Assembly (NCBI GenBank): GCA_963971225.1
Contig: OZ020269.1
Span: 32,075,264 to 32,139,263, forward strand
Source of the DNA: Melieria omissa
Taxonomy: Eukaryota > Arthropoda > Insecta > Diptera > Ulidiidae
Length of the DNA stretch: 64,000 bases
Reading direction: 5' to 3'
Part shown: piece after piece, positions 61,208 to 64,000 of the stretch
How positions within the stretch are numbered: position 1 is the stretch's first letter
How the letters are laid out: each line of letters begins with the position of its first letter
The notes under the pieces: model-generated
The model's input: only the letters and a program-made list of their open reading frames with translations
Told to the model about the DNA's origin: nothing
Databases searched by the model: none
Program-made: the position numbers and the translations under genes

Positions 61208-62500
61208 ATATCTGCTCCCTAAAATACCTCCAAAAAGGCGAATATTACACGATGTTATGGAACATTATATGAAAAACACAAAGGACAGTCTTTATCATCT
61301 GCGACCACAACGATCACTACCACGTCGTCCACGATTGCTCCTACCATAACTATTCCTGCAGATGTAGCATCATTGAATTGTTTACCACCAGTCCTCACGT
61401 TGGAAAAAGATATGCTAGACGAGTTGTTGCCAGTATCGAGTTCGGGATGCAGCACTGGATTAATCTCGCAATCTATTTCGCGAGGGACGGAAGACAAATT
61501 TGTTTGTTGGACATCGCCGGGAGAAACTGGGTACCAAGTGGTGAAATTAGATGTTTACAATTTCAACAAGATTGTCGGAATGGAAAAGAAAAATTGGTGG
61601 AAGGAAGCGGAGCTGCGGTCAACTTTTATTGTGAACAGCCCATTAGATCCGAATTACCAATTAATTCGCAAGGTGATCGCGTATGCAGCCAAGAATATCA
61701 CCCAAATAAAGGAGACGAAAAAGGAGGAAAAGCAGAGAGGATCATTCAGTGGTTACAGAAATACCCAGTATCGCCAATAAATCATATATTTTCTTTAAAT
61801 CTTTGGTTAACATCTAAATGGAAATTTTTTAATCGAATGAGTCCATTAATGATGAATATAATGAAAATTCATGCAAATTTTTATAATGATCTGTCAATAG
61901 AAGAATTATTTACACATTTTTCAACTGTTGAACCACAAAATTTAATATTTAATGCACCAACAACAAATATTTCTCATTATTATTATCCTTTAAAAGAATC
62001 TATAGAAATTTTAGAAAAATTAATTAGATTTCAATTTTTTAATAATGATAGACAAATATTAAATTTTTATAAATGTTTATTTGATGTTATTGATAAGAAA
62101 ATTCCGAAAAAAAATTCAATATTTATACTATCTCCTCCAAATTCAGGTAAAAATTATTTTTTTGATGCAGTTGTGCATTATTGCATAAATTTTGGTCAAA
62201 TTTTAAAATTTTAATCGTTATTGTACATTTCCTTTAATGGAATGCGTTGATAAACGAATAATATTATGGAATGAACCTTTAATGGAACCTGCTGCTACTG
62301 AAACATTAAAATGTATATTATGACACTTGTAATGCCAAAGTTAAATACCAAAATGATGCTGTTATAATGAGAACGCCTGTCATAATTTTATCAAATAACG
62401 ATATTTTTCCAAAGAGTGAAGCTTTTAGAAGTAGAATGTTTCAATTTAATTGGCGTCCAGCATCATTTTTAAGAGATTATAAATCAACAACTAGTTGATT
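61208..62500 (+). pseudogene. NS1: Densovirus NS1: HUH nuclease and SF3 helicase, broken
   Basis: RRILHDVMEHYM (one frame) is followed after an A-run frameshift by VFIICDHNDHYHVVHDC; H-Y-H at 61315 fits the HUH metal site of rolling-hairpin nucleases. Then come HWINLAIYF, IAGRNWVPSGEI, and HYYYPLKESIEILEKLI. The helicase P-loop is SPPNSGKNYFFDAV near 62131. After a stop at 62214 the next frame has IILWNEPLMEPA (Walker B region), and further on VIILSNNDIFPKSEAFRSR. At least three frame breaks and a nonsense codon make it non-functional. The protein would nick and unwind viral ends during replication. Confidence 0.85.
61256..61780 (+). pseudogene. Densovirus NS2-like frame overlapping NS1
   Basis: A second frame over the NS1 nuclease region is open for over 500 bases. 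It is Thr/Ser/Ile-rich at first (TTTITTTSSTIAPTITIP), then DMLDELLPVSSSGCSTGLIS, and ends with a basic tail at 61780. In ambisense densoviruses NS2 lies in just such an overlapping frame. It could also be a shadow of NS1; its length argues for NS2. Confidence 0.45.
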
Positions 62501-62821
62501 GATTAAACTGTTTACTAGAAACTGATCGCATTTTGTATCAAAATGTGCAACGCCAGCATTGTGCACTTGATAATCAGGGTATTTTGTGCGATCCGGATTT
62601 GCTGATTTATTCCATTGATGTACGAAGTATTCACTAATTGATCGCGGTACACACATAGCATGCCCAGCAACATCAGTATAATATTTTTTTACCATATCAG
62701 CTGGCTGTATTGATTTTATAGCTGTCGGTTTCATTGGATTTCTTGCTTCAGTATCATATTTATTATTTGTTCCATAGAAATCTATATTCAATCCAATAGC
62801 CGTCATCCCAATAGGTATATA

Positions 62822-63715
62822 TGTGGGAGTAGAACGAGCAGAGCGGCGCGAGTTACCTCACCCGCACCACACACCGCACAAAGTACCTCACCCGCACCAC
62901 ACACCACACGAAGTACGACATCACCCACGCTACACGCACCACCCAAACCACGGAGGGCAAATTGCTGACAACGACAGCCAGTCGACAACAACAATCAGCA
63001 GCAACAAAGTAGTGCACTGCCGACAACAACAATCAGCAGCAACAAAGTAGTGCACTGCCGACACAGCAGCGAGCCGCAATAGTGTAAACAAATAGCAGAA
63101 TCGCTGACATTCCACAGCAGCGTAGACGAATAGGAAAACCATCGACGTTCAACAACAACAAATAGCGATCAACAGAAATCGATACCGGCAAAACAAACGC
63201 ACTGGACAGCAATTCGATACCGTAGCACAAGACGCGCTAGGCAGCAAATTCTGCGGAAGCCGAACCGATCAGCAAATTCAACGGAAGCTGAAACTATCAA
63301 CAAACCTACAAAGTAGGGCATGTTTACTAAAACTTTGGGGATTTAATTAGTATATAAGAGCCAGAGAATTGTACAATAAAGCAGTTGAAGTGTCAATCTA
63401 GTACGAACCAGTTGTGTTTTCTTGAGCTTCGCAGGCCGCCACTCATAACTCGCGCGACAGCGAGAAGCGAAGAGAAGCGGTCAGTCGAAACGAGCGAACG
63501 AGCGAAGGAAGACGTGTGTGCGCAGACGTGCGCGGGTACGGCGCGGTTTAAAATTATTTAACCAACGGAGACAAATATTTTCACATTACACCAAATTTCA
63601 ATTGTAAACCTTTTTAAATAAACGTTCGAAGAAATATTCGCAACCAGCGAAACGCCGCGCGTTTAATTTCCAGTACTAATTGGGTTAAATAAAACCCAAG
63701 AAAGAAAAACCTACA
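62822..63715 (+). repeat. 894-bp solo LTR in densovirus VP, TSD TATA
   Basis: Starts TGTGGGAGTAGAACG, ends AAAAACCTACA, with TATA at 62818-62821 and 63716-63719. It contains GTATATAAGAGCC (63351 region) and ACAATAAAGCAG 20 bp further on, giving a + orientation. Removing it and one TSD copy keeps the VP frame. Confidence 0.85.
62983..63058 (+). repeat. Two tandem 38-bp units inside the solo LTR
   Basis: The unit CGACAACAACAATCAGCAGC... ending GTGCACTGC is repeated head to tail at 62983 and 63021 without change. Confidence 0.85.
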
Positions 63716-64000
63716 TATATTCCGATGTAGCTGAACCTGATAATGTAGTACCTGTATCGAATGCCGTTCTCGTTCCTAGAGGTGAAATTTTACACCAAAC
63801 ATTTGAAATAAATGCGCCTTCTGGTAATGAAGAATATTCTGATTGTGTTAAATAAAATGGTAAAAAATCCACTAGAATAAGAGCCATTGGTGTTGTTATA
63901 TTATTGTACGTATTAGGATTTCCTTGTATAATTTTTGTAGCATATGCATATGAATAAAATATGCGACTTTTTGTATAATTTAAAGATCCACCGTTACTTG

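Larger units (their letters stand above)
58545..64000. other. Endogenous ambisense densovirus (parvovirus), interrupted, runs off the window
   Basis: From left: a GC hairpin, a TATA box, two overlapping NS-type frames, then (after a LINE) the NS1 nuclease and SF3 helicase on +. Converging from the right on - is a VP capsid gene. NS and VP ends meet near 62477-62500. This opposed layout is that of ambisense densoviruses. The copy is interrupted at 59193-61207 (LOA-type LINE) and 62822-63715 (solo LTR, TSD TATA) and has frameshifts and stops in NS1. The right-hand end lies outside the window. Confidence 0.85.
62477..64000 (-). pseudogene. VP: Densovirus VP capsid gene, 3' part, split by a solo LTR
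   Basis: Minus strand. The piece from 64000 down to 63716 reads YTKSRIFYSYAYATKII, TTPMALILVDFLPFYL and ISPLGTRTAFDTGTTLSG. After the solo LTR (62822-63715) the same frame resumes at 62821 with MTAIGLNIDFYGTNNKYD and DMVKKYYTDVAGHAM, ending at 62477. These are jelly-roll capsid segments of densovirus VP, C-terminal half. No stop occurs in either piece. The N-terminal part lies beyond the window. It overlaps the NS1 end by a few bases. Confidence 0.85.

Noticed and set aside
62940..63060. CRISPR-like short direct repeats
   Set aside because: Two head-to-tail 38-bp copies without spacers, within an LTR of a eukaryotic genome.

Overview
The window looks like repeat-rich insect DNA, most likely dipteran. 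It holds BEL, gypsy with and without env, copia, Jockey-, LOA- and CR1-like non-LTR elements, PIF/Harbinger, hAT, piggyBac, a CACTA-like family and an ambisense densovirus copy. The species cannot be told from sequence alone. I recognise no ordinary host gene, rRNA, tRNA or CRISPR array. Nearly everything is a transposon or virus copy inserted into another one, and most insertion borders can be read from target-site duplications (TSDs).

Layout. 1-9430: an env-bearing gypsy element (Gypsy-1), cut by a composite hAT/BEL-like insert (1018-2908) and by a CACTA-like transposon (3709-7590). 9431-11700: a Harbinger element with a Myb-type gene, itself hit by a solo LTR. 11725-14384: a second gypsy (Gypsy-2) with a solo LTR in its RT. 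14408-14565: a MITE. 15071-17308: an intact 745-codon ORF of unknown origin. 18538-24991: a complete errantivirus with identical LTRs and open gag, pol and env. 25491-28748: a deleted BEL element. 28884-31143: fragments and solo LTRs.

31334-33780: repeat A and a SAP-domain gag. 33983-36140: a piggyBac with an internal inversion. 36789-38060: a second CACTA-like element. 38145-41460: gypsy, Harbinger, copia and hAT scraps. 41463-43350: repeat B. 43461-49980: a gypsy gag/pol (Gypsy-3) split by a 5.5-kb Harbinger that carries repeat C. 50485-55990: a Jockey-type LINE with two insertions. 56306-58535: fragments. 58545-64000: an endogenous ambisense densovirus (NS genes on +, VP on -), split by a LOA-type LINE and a solo LTR and running off the right end.

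Two features stand out at the scale of the window. First, almost every retroelement, solo LTR and major DNA-transposon gene reads on the + strand, as in a flamenco-type unistrand piRNA locus (inference). Second, only a few reading frames remain unbroken against this decayed background: the errantivirus genes, the 745-codon ORF, the BEL gag-protease ORF, a six-exon DUF4806-type gene and the LOA ORF1.
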